Source of the DNA: Edaphochlamys debaryana
Lineage: Eukaryota; Chlorophyta; Chlorophyceae; Chlamydomonadales
DNA length: 64,000 nt
Assembly (NCBI GenBank): GCA_016858145.1
Contig: JAEHOE010000059.1
Span: 372,001-436,000 of the forward strand
Direction of reading: 5' to 3'
The position numbers and the translations under genes were made by a program. Position 1 is the stretch's first letter. Each line of letters begins with the position of its first letter. Below the pieces are notes generated by a model. It was not told the origin of the DNA. It did no database searches and worked only from the letters and a program-made list of their open reading frames with translations. Shown here one piece after another: positions 11,501-22,716 of this stretch.

Positions 11501-14500
11501 GCTCGGGCCAGTGCCTCAACTGCGGTGCCTCCGACCACCGGGTCGCTGAGTGCCCCAGCAAGCCCGACAACTGAGGGCCTGCCCAGGCGTGTGCTGTAGG
11601 GGTTAGCCCACCTGGGTGCAAGGATAGGCCGCCTGTGGCCAAATGCGGTGCCGTTCACCTAGCGCATTCCGCACTGACTTCTGACAATCATGACGCTTCT
11701 GACACTAAAGCATCTGGCATGGTGTGGCGTGCGTGTCGTGCGGTGACTGGTTCTGTGCTGAAGGAAGTGGAGCGCAAAATTAAGCGCAAGTTTTCGTATG
11801 ACTTGTCTGCTATGCGTGCTGGCTTCTCTGCTACGTGTAACGTAGAGTGGCCTCGTTCTGCTTCTTTGGCCTCTGCGCGTCTTGGTGGTCACACCGTCTG
11901 GTTTACCCCTATCTCACTTGGTCAGCTGAAGGAGGGTCTTCGTGTCTTCAACTCGTGGCGTGCTGCTCGTCCTTTGACTTGCCTCGCCGTCCTGGTGCCC
12001 TCCTACATCGCCGCTCAAGCCAAGTCTGCTTCACTCTTCAATGGTATGGAGCGGGTTATGCGCTTTAAGGCGGGGTCTCAGCTGTTCAATGGGATTACCC
12101 TAGAGGGTCGTGTTGCGCGCCTGCCTGCCATCACGTCCTCTGCTGAGGTCTGGTACGCAGCTCCTGCTGATGGTGTTGCTGCGCCCTGTACTGCTAAGCC
12201 CCATGTGTCCTGTTTGCGAGCCAATGCCGCTTCCACAGACTCTGGGCTTCCTGTCATCGAGGTCCGTGCTGGCCGTGTGCTGACCACCGCTTTGGTCGAC
12301 ACTGGCGCTAGCCATGACTTCATTTCTTACGCTTTGGCGAAGCGTCTGGGCCTGCACATCGATCCTTCGTACCAGCAAAAGGTTACGTTGGCTGATGGTG
12401 GCACTCAAGCCATCATGGGCCGTGTATCGCTGCGCCTGGCCCTTGGGTCCCTGCACCTAACCGTTCGCCCCTTCGTGCTCTCAGGACTGCTGGACCCTGT
12501 CTCCTACGTCCTGGGTGCATCGACCATGCGTTCTCTCTTCGCCGAGGTATGCATGGGGGACGGCTGCTTGCGCCTGAACGGACACGACTCTGGGTTCTCA
12601 CTTAGCTCTTACTAGCGTTCTAACAGCTCAAGCACTAGGCTGGTACAACACACGCCCCATTGTCCAGCCATACCAGGGTCCTTGCACCGTCCATCTGATT
12701 GCAACCGCTGTGTGCCGTGCCCCGCTCCACAGATACAAGGCGTACCTGTACGCCTACGGACTCGACGCCACGTGCCTCAATTACCGTAGCAACGTGAACT
12801 CGGGCGCCGCAGCAACTGTGTTCAACATTGAGGACTTCCTGTTCAACCAGCGCTGCAAGCTTGTCCAGGCCGACACCACGTCCGGCGCTGAGAACCTGGC
12901 ACAGCTCGTCAAGATGATCTACCTCGTGCGTTGCCCATGCGTCATTGTATGCCTGTTGGGGCGCCCTTAAATCTGTGCCGATCGATCCGCCGGCACTTTC
13001 GTTTTGCGCAGTCGATGGTGGGCAACGACAACCCAGCCCTGGGAGAGAAGAGCCTCAAGTCCATGTGGGAGTACTCCATCACTGGCACCAGCGTCCCGTC
13101 AGCCGGCCCCAACCCCTGGGTTCGCGCCCACTACTGGCTGCCCGGCACTGGGTGGCCGGCGGGCATGAGTGCCGTGGCTCACCTGGCCGGGGAGGCCGCC
13201 TGGTAGGTCCCGGGCAGGGGGGGGGCACGCGCGGGGTTGCATTCGCCGGTACCTCGCGATACCCCCGTGCGTACATAAGCGGAGCCCCAAACAACCTGAC
13301 CTGCCCCCTGCCGCGCCTGCAAAGGTACCAGCTGCTGGGGAGCTCCATGCTGGCGGCGGTGTGCAAGGCCTACCAGCTCGCCGACTTCACAGAGTGCTCG
13401 AACGCAGGCTTCGGCGACTACACAATGCTACAGCTGAGGAAGGTGCGTGCTGCGAGACCCGCATGCTGAGATAGCTGAGACCTGCATGCACGCAGGGGTG
13501 GTGCTATGGGACAAACCGGTCCTGGGCGCGGATTGCTAGGTTTGCTGGTCCGTAGCACGCGCTGCTGCATGCATGCCCATCGGTTGGTCTTGTCTACACA
13601 GAGCGGTGGTTGAATGACTGGGTGTTTGCGACTTGCTAGGCTTGCCAAACCGCCGCGGCCTTTCACATCCCACCTGTCCCAGGCCCAAGAGCTTGGGGTG
13701 TGCCCCAGTGGTACAGCGCGGCGGACGTACGACATCGCGTGTGAGCCCACCAATAACAATGAGGCCTGCGGCGAGCTGGAGTGAGTGGCTGCTGCTGTGC
13801 GTGCGGCGCTAGGCAAGCCTCCAATCAAAGATGCTGAGGAGCCTCAGCCTGCTGCCCCCATCTTACTACCCAGGAATGCTAGATAGACAGCGGGTCAACC
13901 GGGTCCAACCGGTCCAACCGGGTCCAACTGCCAATCTGTGCACCCGCACTACCCTTGCACCCGCATTACCCTTGCAGTACGCCCTGTCCGGCTACCGATC
14001 ACTGCGAGTGGAAAGCGGCAGTACTCCTTGGTGGCGCAAGTGGGCAGTGGCGGTGCGAGGAGGGCCGCCCTGCCAACTTCTACAGCGCTGGTACGAAACG
14101 GGTTCAGACTGGTTGAGGGATACACTGGGGATACACCAGTGGCATCAACACAAACTCCCTACCTGCCATCCACCCTATGAACAGAGACGGGAGGCCTCTG
14201 CTCCATCGTTCTCGGTTCGAGCGACGGCAACTCGTAAGTCTTACAGAAAGCCTCGTTGCGATTCAGGGCTGTCGCTGTCCGGGACTGGTCGGACAGGCCT
14301 AAGCTTCCTTGCCTTCTTCATGTCCATACGCCTTGACCCGTTCATCACATCCGTCCCTGTCCAGGCCTCCCCCGTACCTTGCCCTCAAGGAGATCAAGCT
14401 GTACCGGAATGGCCAACGGCTGACATTTGACGAGGTCGATGCGCGCTTCACCACCACGGACCCTGCGTACCCCATGAGCAACTGCTTTGACAGCAACGAC

Positions 14501-17500
14501 GCCACCAGCTGCCGCACCGGCCCCTCCTCCGCCACCGGCAATCTGGTGGTGCAGTACGGCTGCGTGTCGGGAAACAACGCCGAACTGGACAGCGTTGTGG
14601 TGAGCGCATGCTGTGACTTTGGGCCGTGCCTGTTGCTGCCCTGCTCCCTCTTCCACCTCTTGCCAACCCGCGCGCACCTCTTCCCAACCCGCGCGCAGAT
14701 TGCTTTCGACACCTCAGCCGGCGACGAGGAGTTCCGGCGCCACTTCGTCAAGTTCTACAACGTGTTGGGCGAGCAGGACCGAGAGACCTTCGACTTCACT
14801 GACGGCCTTAGCGGCACGGACGCTAGTGTCTTGCGCGACGCTCTGTCGCCGACGATTCCTCTCCCGGCCGGCAGCTGCTTGACGATGAGCAGCACCATCG
14901 AGTGCCCAATCGGCCAGTTCTGTGACGGGTCCACGCTCAAGTGCACCTTGCCGCTACCCAAGGGCTCCAGCTGCCACAGCTCCTACCAGTGTGGCGACGG
15001 CTTCAGCTGCGATTCGCGCTTCTGCGGCGGACCGTTCGTGGTCATCTTTGGGACCAACCCAGGTGGGTGTCATGGGGCCTGCGCTTAAAGCCATGACTTG
15101 GACGGTGCTAAGTCCAAGTACTTGACCCGCCGGCTGTGCAGTGTGCTACGTCGTCATCACCCCCGTCAGCAGTCCCTCCACGTGAGCTGCACCTCTCAGG
15201 TCAAGGGTCAGGGGGACAGGGTTCCCATGCGGCGACGGAGCGCGGATCAAGCATGATGGCTCATGTGTGCACCCGCCCACAATAGCCCTACATGCACGGA
15301 CTCCCCCCCCCTCTCGCAGCCCCAAGCCCACGCTGTCGCTGTTCGAGGTCAGGATCTCTGGCACCTCGCCGTCGACCGTGGACGCCCGCATGTCCCTGGA
15401 TGACCCCGCCAACCCGCCGTTCGAGTGCGTGGACGGCATCGTCAACGGCATCGGCTGCCGCAGCAACACCGCCAGCACCGCGCCGGTGGCCAACCTGGTG
15501 GTGCGCTACGCCTGCCCCACAAGCGCCCTCCGGATGGAGGTCAGTACATGTGTCTGAGGTGTGGGGCGACGGCTTCTCTAGGGCTTGCAGCATACATGTC
15601 AAGCCGCACCCTGCACCCCGTGCACCCCGTTGCATGCTGAACCCACAGGTGTACGCGGACACTTCTTCCGGTTCTGGATCAAACTCATACTGGCAGTCGC
15701 TCATGAATTTCCAGGTGCCGTACAATACACCGCTCGGGCAATGCGGTCGAGCTAGGGTGTCCTCTTTGTTTCTACCTGCTCAGCTGGCATGCTTGGACGG
15801 GGCCGCGCAGGACGTGCCTGAACACCTCCAACTCCTCCCCGCGCATCAACCCCCCATACACACAGGTGCGCTTCTACGACTCCCAGCGCCGCGAGGACCG
15901 CCCGGCCTTCGTCTTCAACGACCACCCGGACCTGGACGGCCAGAAACAAGCGGTTTACAAGTTCGACGCAGACCCCAAGACGCCCACTGCCGCCGTGGCG
16001 GGCTCCTGCTTCGTTATCGGAGACCGCAGCGCCAGCGTGTGTCCCACGGGGTTCTACTGCGACGGCGGCACCCTCACCTGCAAAGCGCTGGTGCCCGTCA
16101 GCGGCTCCTGCTACGCCAGCTTTCAGTGCACCGACCAGGCTCAGGGCTGCGTCGCGGGCAAGTGCGCCGGCACGCCTGAGGTCACGGGCCCCACGTGAGT
16201 GCTTGCGGTACTGGGCGGGACAGGAGAGTACGCCCACCCGGTGCAAGTAGTGCATGCCCCGTTGTCTCCTATCTAATCCCCCCTCCTGCCTGCCCCTGCC
16301 CCTGCCAGTTCGTGCCCCACCGGCCAGACCCTCGAGGCCACTGGTACCGGCTGGGCCTGCCTTAACACGCCTTTCGGGAGCAACCCTGGTGCGTCCGAGC
16401 CAACAGTGCTTGCGCCATCACCCAACTTGCTTAAGCGATGTGGGATTAACGCCTCTTTCTGTTCCCTGCCTCCCTAGTCTGCTCCCTCGTCATCACGCCC
16501 AGAGCTTACCCTGACCCTTTTGACGACCAATTCCGGTACCAGAAGTGAGGGAGGGAGGGCGAATGGGACCATGCCACTGGCGGGGATCCTGACGTTCTGT
16601 GCCTGGCGCTGCGGCGGTGTCATCGGATTATCAGGAATCAGCGCCATGGGACGCGGACGCCATCGATCCCAGCAAACACTTGGACAGGGGAGGGACACAG
16701 GAACCTTGTTCGCTCTCTTCCAACTTTCCTCCAACTCTCTTCCTGCACACAGTGCCAAGCCACGGTTTGCATCAAACGAGACCAAGCTGTACGAGGGCCT
16801 CGGGGGCGTCATCAGCGGCGCCAACCTGGACGTGCGCATAAGCTCCACCGCGCCCGGGTAAGCAGGCATGTGCATTCGCAGACGCACAGATGGTTGCAGC
16901 TTCCGCGTAGGCTTTGGGCTTGAGCCCCCTGCAGTTACCATCAGAGAGCGTGAGGGGCCATGTGGCGGGGTGTCATGAGGGGTGTCATGGAGCCACACGC
17001 TAGCTTGCCTCGTAAGGCCACGCCGAGGTCCCAGGACTGTCAGGTGTCCAACTCCCGCGAGTTTCCGTTTGTAGCCACGCACCGGTACCGCTCATGGTTG
17101 GGTTGGGAGGCAACACTCTCACTACCACTGCTATCCTTGCCCGCAGATACCCCGCCTCCCAGTGTGTGGATGGCTTGGTGGACGGTCCTGCGGTTGGCTG
17201 CCGCACCAGCAGTGACGCCGCTGCTCCAGTCGCCAACTACGTCCTGCGCTACGCTTGCGCTGGGGGCTCGAGCCCCTACTGGACCCTGGAGGTAAGGGGG
17301 GTTGGCGCAGCACAAGGGGTAAGGGTGTCGGCCGCCGCTAGCGAGACCGGACGCCATTGTTTGGCCCCACCTGCCGTGCGCGTGGCTTGTGATACCGGCT
17401 TTGCTAGGGCTGCTGGAGTTGAAGCAAAGCACGGCAAAGGCACGCTCGGCTCCAGACCCCGCGGCGCCTGCCCTGAAAGCACCCACTCACGCCACTCATA

Positions 17501-17866
17501 CCGCGTTCAAACGTTCTATGCTCGCAGGTCTTCGCGGACGGCACCACCGCCCTTCTGGACTTCGAGCTCCGGCGCTACAACGCTGCCGGCCAGCTCGACC
17601 GCAACATAGTAACGTTTGCCAGCAACATTATCGACAGCAACTACATCCCGCGGCACTTCATGCAGGCTGACGGCATCAGCCCCGTCGCCAAGGTGGCAGG
17701 AGCCTGCTTCACCATCGGCTCCCGTACCGGCTGCGACGCGGGGCAGTACTGCGATGGGGACCTGTCGTGCAAGTCACTCAAGGTGACGGGCGCCAGCTGT
17801 TACTTGCGCTTCGAGTGCCTCAGCGCAACCTGCACCAGCGGCGCTTGCGCCACTAGCACCGGCTAG
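2549..17866 (+). CDS. Large secreted cysteine-rich modular matrix protein
   Basis: About 30 exons encode roughly 1,700 residues. The start at 2549 opens a clear signal peptide (RASLLPAALLLAFCCPFPAA). Exons at 4381-6103 carry ephrin-receptor/GCC2-GCC3-like Cys-rich repeats. Exon 7797-8092 has a hydrophobic stretch and a short heptad coil (SLDDIKASLDEIKSS). Exons 14365-17866 hold three tandem modules, each a galactose-binding-like (F5/8C-like, tentative) unit with a C-D-x-x-x-x-x-x-C-R core followed by a knot with GQFCDG or GFYCDG. Clear exons include 3928-4270, 4730-5062, 6392-6606, 7443-7665, 8253-8356, 12733-12925, 13012-13202, 14699-15062, 15865-16194 and 17528-17866. The 4.4-kb intron 8357-12732 holds a retroelement; joining its flanks restores frame (ALFTR-YKAYLYAYG). 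The second exon (near 2805-2852) is uncertain. Probable extracellular or wall protein; substrate unknown. Confidence 0.72.
4664..4682. repeat. AC dinucleotide microsatellite
   Basis: A short run of alternating C and A lies in an intron of the matrix protein gene, just before an acceptor. Confidence 0.6.
5146..5480 (+). repeat. Dispersed repeat, copy 1
   Basis: This intronic block shares ordered motifs with 8455-8790 and, inverted, with 19150-19445: GTGTCATGGAGCCA, then CCAGCTAGCCTCCCA, then GAGAACGGG-AAAGTT, then GCTCGCGGTCGCACAAACTCG, then GATGTCCGCGACTTTTGC. There is no coding capacity, and I could not identify terminal inverted repeats. It is probably a non-autonomous mobile element or decayed repeat family. 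Confidence 0.65.
8455..8790 (+). repeat. Dispersed repeat, copy 2
   Basis: It carries the same ordered motif series as copy 1, in the same orientation, in the intron that also received the retroelement immediately downstream. Confidence 0.65.
8919..9347 (+). repeat. 5' LTR of the deleted element
   Basis: It begins TGTTGTGCG and ends GGTACAACA (TG...CA termini), 429 bp. It contains an inverted repeat near its start (ACCGTAGA...TCTACGGT) and a palindrome around GCTGGCACGCGCCAGC. Confidence 0.88.
9350..9366 (+). other. Primer-binding site
   Basis: TGGTAGCGGGACCTGCC starts two bases after the LTR end. The leading TGG pairs with the CCA tail of a tRNA; I cannot name the tRNA with confidence. The same site follows the LTR at 30425. 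Confidence 0.7.
9390..11574 (+). pseudogene. gag with intron, stop and frameshift
   Basis: The ATG at 9390 opens a short first exon (9390-9489). A 196-nt intron (9490-9685, GT...TGTAG) follows, and exon 2 continues in phase with ENRDPEGKAPD. A Pro/Ala-rich linker leads into a retrotransposon gag domain (around 10560-11100: RAFIRDVTEYF, KTWLDDWTA, RQSYAWIANRDTVAAYQSRF). A basic, Gly-rich tail and a CCHC zinc knuckle CLNCGASDHRVAEC follow, and the stop is at 11572-11574. It is broken by a reading problem near 9930, an in-frame TAG near 10107 and a one-base slip in a C run near 11190. The structural polyprotein is therefore non-functional here. Confidence 0.75.
11635..12576 (+). pseudogene. Truncated pol: N-terminal extension plus retropepsin
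   Basis: A single open frame of about 190 residues of unknown function leads into an aspartic protease with the catalytic motif [13 protein letters not shown] and the second conserved block around [17 protein letters not shown]. Coding sequence ends at the deletion junction near 12576, where the frame runs into LTR sequence. The protease part matches the protease of the other element almost residue for residue over the shared stretch. Confidence 0.8.
12577..12650 (+). repeat. 3' LTR remnant
   Basis: Seventy-four bp match the end of the 5' LTR (tctgggttctcacttagctc ... tggtacaaca). Host sequence resumes at 12651. Confidence 0.85.
16965..17035 (+). repeat. Partial copy of the dispersed repeat
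   Basis: An intronic segment contains GTGTCATGGAGCCACACGCTAG and CTTGCCTCGTAAGG, matching only the first part of the repeat at 5146. A still weaker trace (GTCATGGAGCATGTGCTAGG) lies near 6673. Confidence 0.45.
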
Positions 17867-18018
17867 CATGTAAGGATTAGCGCATCAGCCGCGGCAGTGC
17901 CGTGCGCACTTGATCGTAGGGGTGGTACCAATAACTCCAATGCACTCCCTGCTGTTCAGCCTGGCCATTGAAGGCTGGAATGCGTTATAGGTTTCCTTTG
18001 CATACATATATACCCCTG

Positions 18019-18023
18019 TGTAA
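18019..18023 (+). terminator. TGTAA poly(A) signal
   Basis: TGTAA lies about 150 nt after the stop of the matrix protein gene. TGTAA is the usual polyadenylation signal of chlamydomonadalean algae. Confidence 0.55.
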
Positions 18024-19149
18024 TGCCGAGGCGGAGGCCTTGTCGCCGGTGGCAGCGGCGGCAGGCGCTGCGTACTCGTGGCCGCGATCAGGAATGCCTT
18101 TCTGTTTTGGATCTTTCTTTGGATCTTTCTTGGATCGTTCTTTTTAGAGGTTTTGGCTTGTCCCTACCTGGACCTTTTGGAATGTTTGCGCAGTGACATA
18201 TGTAGAGTCCTGGACAAGATACATAAACCGTGGTGCTTGTGTGGTCTGTGAATGCCGCGGGCATGTGCCACATGCCCCAGGGAGGTTTACCTGCCGTACC
18301 ACTCACCCGACTCTGAATCGTGTCATGAGCATGCCAGCCAGCGAAGCGTGGGGCGGTGGATTAGGGGCTTTAACGAGCTGCTGTGTGGCAGATGCAGCTG
18401 GCCAAACGCAAGAGTAGCTGTGCTGAGTGCTTCAGCGCATGAGCAGTGGAAGGCGTGGGTGGGCTCGCTCTCAAATGCTCATATGTAAATAAGGTATATA
18501 GCCCAAGCCGCGCAGCCACCATTTACTCTGAGGGAGCTCTGAGGGAGCAGTTGCGAAGTCCCCTCTTCGTGCCCTTACCCGCGGTGACGTGGACCGCCGC
18601 CCTCGCCACTTGACCCTGCACCATATGCTTGTACCTTGGGATGCAAATGAACCCTGTCGCCCTGGCTCTGCACCACAGCAAGGCTGCGCTTTGGGACGCG
18701 AGTGCAGGCAGCCCCTGCCTGGGGGACAGCAGGCGCGCGGGCGGGGCAGCAGGCAGGGGTGGCACTTCCCTCGCAGGGGCCGTGTGCCTCGCTCGGGGGC
18801 GCTAGAGCCCTGGATTGTTTTGGGCTACGGGACAACGTGCAGGCAGGGTGCAAAGCGCGGGGACGTGTGGCGCGCTCCGCGAAAAGATTCAGGGTGACAG
18901 GGGCCGAGGATGGCCGCCCCGCCCCGCGGGGCGAAACACAATGTGTCGCAGCTTCCGCTCAGACCGCACATATGAGCTTTTCGAGGTGAGAAACGTAACA
19001 ATGCGCCCGGTCCGGGCTCAAGAATGAAGGTTTGAACGAAGTCTCGCGCAAACATCCCGGAAACAGTTTCATGCAAACTTGTCCAAACGACCTCGCAGCA
19101 CCACGTGCTGTGGTATAGATACCAATGAGATAGCTGCTTAGATAGGCAG

Positions 19150-19445
19150 GCAGGTTTCGATGCGAGGACAATGCGCGGACATCCTCGCTCGCGAAAGGGC
19201 TGCACGCAACATTGTTGTAAACACCTTCCTATCCTATGTGAAAAAACAACTAGCCATACGAAACGAGTGCCTTACGAGCTCCGCTCGGGCGGGAGTTTGT
19301 GTGCCGCGAGCGCTTACCATGTTGTGCCTTCCCCGTTCTCGACGGAAACAAATACACCTAGGACAGCTTTAACCGCCGGTATCGCGCTTGGGCGTAAATA
19401 ACAAGCTGGCGCTTTGCTCCATGACACGCTGACACCCCGCCCTCT
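19150..19445 (-). repeat. Dispersed repeat, copy 3 (inverted)
   Basis: Read on the minus strand it gives GTCATGGAGCAAAGCGCCAGC, then GTCGAGAACGGGGAAGGCAC, then CGCTCGCGGCACACAAACTC and finally GATGTCCGCGCATTG. This is the same order as the copies at 5146 and 8455, but more diverged. Confidence 0.55.
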
Positions 19446-20743
19446 GGCGGCTTGCTTGCCCTGTCGGCCTGTGTCGGCCCACAAAGCCACAGGGGCTCGC
19501 TCCGCCCGTCCCATGGTTGTTAGCCCGCTGCCGCAGGCGGCGCACGTGCCAAGAGCGAAGGGTACGCCGATATCTGGTGTCGGCTGGGCATGCGGTGCAT
19601 GCGGTGCGTGACCAGTACCGACAAACCCAGATAGGCATTTGGTTGATGACGCGTTCCATGGGACCGATGGTGCTGGGGTTGTACTGCCAGCGGGCAGGCA
19701 GGTAGGCAGGTGACACGTAGGGCGGCAGGGCGTGTTCGTGAGCGTGGCAGGAGGCCTTCACGCACCGCCGCCCAAGCCAGAGCCAGCTCCAGACGACGTC
19801 ACCAGAGTAGCCGGATTCCCTAGCATTTCAATATGCGCAGGTGGAAGCCCAAAGACGGAGACCAGTCTGAGCCACGCCGTCAGGCCGCGCACTGCAGGAG
19901 TTGCGTGCTCTGCCGTCAGAGGTCGGGCTTGCAGTAAGGCTGAAAGGGGTGACGGGTTGCGTAGTGCGCACGAGCCATGGTGTCTGCCTCTCTGTCTTGG
20001 GCTGCAAACTTACAAAGGCAGCGCTAAACCACGCGCCACTTCTCCTGCCACGCTTCCCATGCCACGCACGCTTCCCGCACCCTGCTGAGTGCTGACCCAA
20101 CCCCTCTATCACAGCTCTGCTCCCACAAGGGGGCAAGCCTAAATTGCTAGTGGTTTTGCGCGCCACATCTGTCTACCAGCAGTGACAACGTGACTGCCTG
20201 CCCACGAGTTGCGCAAATCTCCCACAAGTGTCTGCCCAGCGCGTGCCCGACTTCTCAACAGGACGGACCATTCACAACTCTGGAAGCATGCTAACCACAA
20301 TACATCTGACTCAATAATTCCGCAGCATACTACTGTGCCACAGTGCCGCATGTGCGGGGGCGGCTGCGTGGGCAGCAGACGCCGGAATCGTGGCTGGGGC
20401 CCAAGCGGCGATGGCGGGGAGAGGGACATGGGGCTAATGGAGCTTGGGCCGTACAGCCCGCATGGCCACAGCCCAATGATGCCAGAGCGACCAGGGAGGC
20501 CCGAGGGCCGTGGGATGGGATGGGACTAGCTGGGGCCGGGACGCGGCGTCTGCGGCAGCCCAAGGCCGTCGGTGCCAGCAGCCGGCGGCATCATGCGTGC
20601 GGCCGAGGCGGTGGGCGGGGTGGAGGCGTTCTCGTGCGGTAGGACCACCAACGCACTCCAGGCGCGCCCGGCCTTCACCGGAGGTCATGAGGCGCATGAA
20701 GAAGATTGTAGAAGAGAGCACCAGCTCACGCCGGCCCGGCTGT

Positions 20744-22526
20744 TCAGTCCGCCACCGCCGGTCCCGTAATGAAGGGGTGCTGCAGCGCCTGCTGTGGGGT
20801 CGGTCGCAGCGCGGGGTCCTCCGCCAGCATCTGCCCAATCAGGCTTTGCAAGCTAGCAGGCACGAACGACGGCAGCTGGCGCTTGCCCTGCCGCAGCAGG
20901 TACAGCTGCGTGATGCGGCCGTGGTAGGCCGCGCACGACGCCAGGAGCAGGCCCAGAGAGTACATGTCGGCGGCGGGGCTGATGCGGGCGCACAGTTCAG
21001 GCGTCGGCTCGTCAAATGCAGCGTCCACCTCAGGGGCGCTCCAGCCAAAGGTGCCAACGACGGGGTAGTGGCCGGTCACGGGGCTTCGAGCCGAGGAGGC
21101 GCCCAGGTCTGGGGCGACAGGCAGACGGAGGCACGGGGAGCGGAATGTCAGCAACGCGAGGCAGCGTATGGTGCTGGCGCTTTGGTAGTTGGGCTGGAGC
21201 TAGCACACGGTGACCCAACCAGCCCCCGGCTCAGCTTGCCCGCGCAGTAGTCCTGGCCAACCTCTGCAACTAGCCCTCTGCCTTGGCCAACTCCTGTGCC
21301 CCTGCCCTCGCTCACCTCCCAGCATGACCCTGTCCGCCTTGAGCAGCACGTTCTCCGGCTTGAGGTCGAAGTGGCCAAAGCCCTTGTCGTGCAGGACGGC
21401 GAACGACTCCAGGACCGCGACGGCGACCTGGCGGATGCTGCACTCCGGAAGCAGCATCTTGGTATCGTTGAAGTACGGCGCAGCCAGTTTCTGCGCGGGG
21501 AGGGGAAGGGAGCACGGGGGGGGGGGGGCGTGAGGAAGCGGGCCGGGAGAGACCAGGCCAGCACAGGCGTCCACACAGGTGTTCGGCGCCCAGACCTCGC
21601 TCTGCCCCTTACTTCCCGTCAGCTCCACTCCCCGGCTGCCCTGCGTGCCTCCCTCCCTCCGCCCCCGGCCTCACCAGCTCCTCCTGCAGGGTGCCCAGCT
21701 CGCCCAGCTCCATGAGGATGCGGCAGCGGGGCTTGAACGAGTGCGCCAGCAGCTGCACGGCGCCGGGGCAGCCCTGCAGCCGCTGCATGGCCGCGACCTC
21801 GGCCCGGAGCGCGGGGCGCGCGGGGTGGGCCTTGGTGCCGGCCGTGAGCGTCTTGCGGGCGCAGCGGAAGAGCGAGCCATCGGGCAGCCGCACCGTGCCC
21901 TCCTCCACCACGCCGAAGGCGCCCATGCCCAGGACCTTGACGGGCGTGAAGAGCTCCAGGCCGTGCAGGGCGAGGAAGGCGAGGGGGTCCAGCGGGGCCT
22001 GGGGAGCGAAGGCAGGGAGGGGGAGGAAGGGACGTTGAGGAGAGGGCGGGTGCCGGTCGCAGCCCCATGCCCGAAGAGATGGATAATCCTGCCCCCCTAT
22101 GGCTCCGCATCAGCTCACCTCCTGCTCCGTATCGTTGTCGCTCTCATCCGAACTTGTGCCCGCGGCGGAGCTGCCGTCAGAGACCGAGTCCCGCGGGGAC
22201 CCGCAGCTGGAAGCCTGCACGAACGAGGCAGAGCGGGGCATGAGACGGCGTCCCAGGGCGTCACGCGACGACAGCTTTCGACTTACAGTGTCCGGGACCA
22301 AGGTGTCGAGAGCCGGGGCTTGAAGTTTAGGGATGTTGAGGTTGCAGACCGGCATCTCGGCGGGCATCGTGGCGACCGAGGCATCATCGGCACATGCGGC
22401 CTTGCCATCGGGCTGCCAGACACGTCGCTCGGCCACGCTGCTTGGCTGGAAGGCCGCAGCCTCGTCGCAAGCGCTGGTGATGCCGCGGACGACCATGCGC
22501 ACGCCGACGACGGTCAGCGCGAGCAT
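20744..22526 (-). CDS. Protein kinase, non-RD, with N-terminal hydrophobic segment
   Basis: Five exons (22526-22287, 22214-22119, 21998-21675, 21490-21316, 21108-20744) sum to exactly 400 codons, giving 399 aa. The start lies in a strong context (GCCACCATG) and begins with a hydrophobic run (MLALTVVGVRMVV) that could be a signal anchor. An acidic Ser-rich stretch precedes the kinase domain. Visible motifs: glycine loop GMGAFGVVEEG, lysine in RCARKTL, the alpha-C glutamate in LRAEVAAMQRL, catalytic loop GHFDLKPENVLL, metal motif DLG (split by an intron after the first base of its Asp codon) and SAPE. The catalytic loop has HFD instead of HRD, and DFG is DLG; both still hold the needed Asp. It is probably an active Ser/Thr kinase; substrate unknown. 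Confidence 0.82.
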
Positions 22527-22716
22527 GGTGGCGCTGGCGTTGATAGCAACAACGCAGATGCTCTTATGGCAGTCATCTTGGCGAAAGTGTTGAGCGGGGA
22601 GCTGAGATGGCTCGTTGCAAAGTGTGAAGGTCGCGGGAGGGCGTTGTAAGGTGGATAGGAGTGCAGAGTTGCTCAGAAGGTAAAGGTATATGCAGAGCGG
22701 CGCGCGGGGGGCGCTG

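Larger units (their letters stand above)
8919..12650 (+). mobile_element. Internally deleted Ty3/gypsy LTR retrotransposon
   Basis: The order is 5' LTR (8919-9347), primer-binding site, gag, an aspartic protease segment, then an abrupt jump at about 12576/12577 into the last 74 bp of the 3' LTR. Reverse transcriptase, RNase H, integrase and most of the 3' LTR are missing. Flanking pentamers CACTC (8914-8918) and CACGC (12651-12655) fit a decayed 5-bp target duplication. It lies in sense orientation in an intron of the matrix protein gene. The closest relative in the window is the element at 25276-30854, but the LTRs differ clearly in their second halves, so these are different subfamilies. 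Confidence 0.85.
17867..20743. other. Intergenic region
   Basis: It lies between the 3' ends of two converging genes. It holds the 3' untranslated regions, a short GGATCTTTCTTT-type tandem near 18108, and an inverted copy of the dispersed repeat. I see no supported gene. TTACA at 20010-20014, the reverse complement of TGTAA, could serve the kinase gene. Confidence 0.5.
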
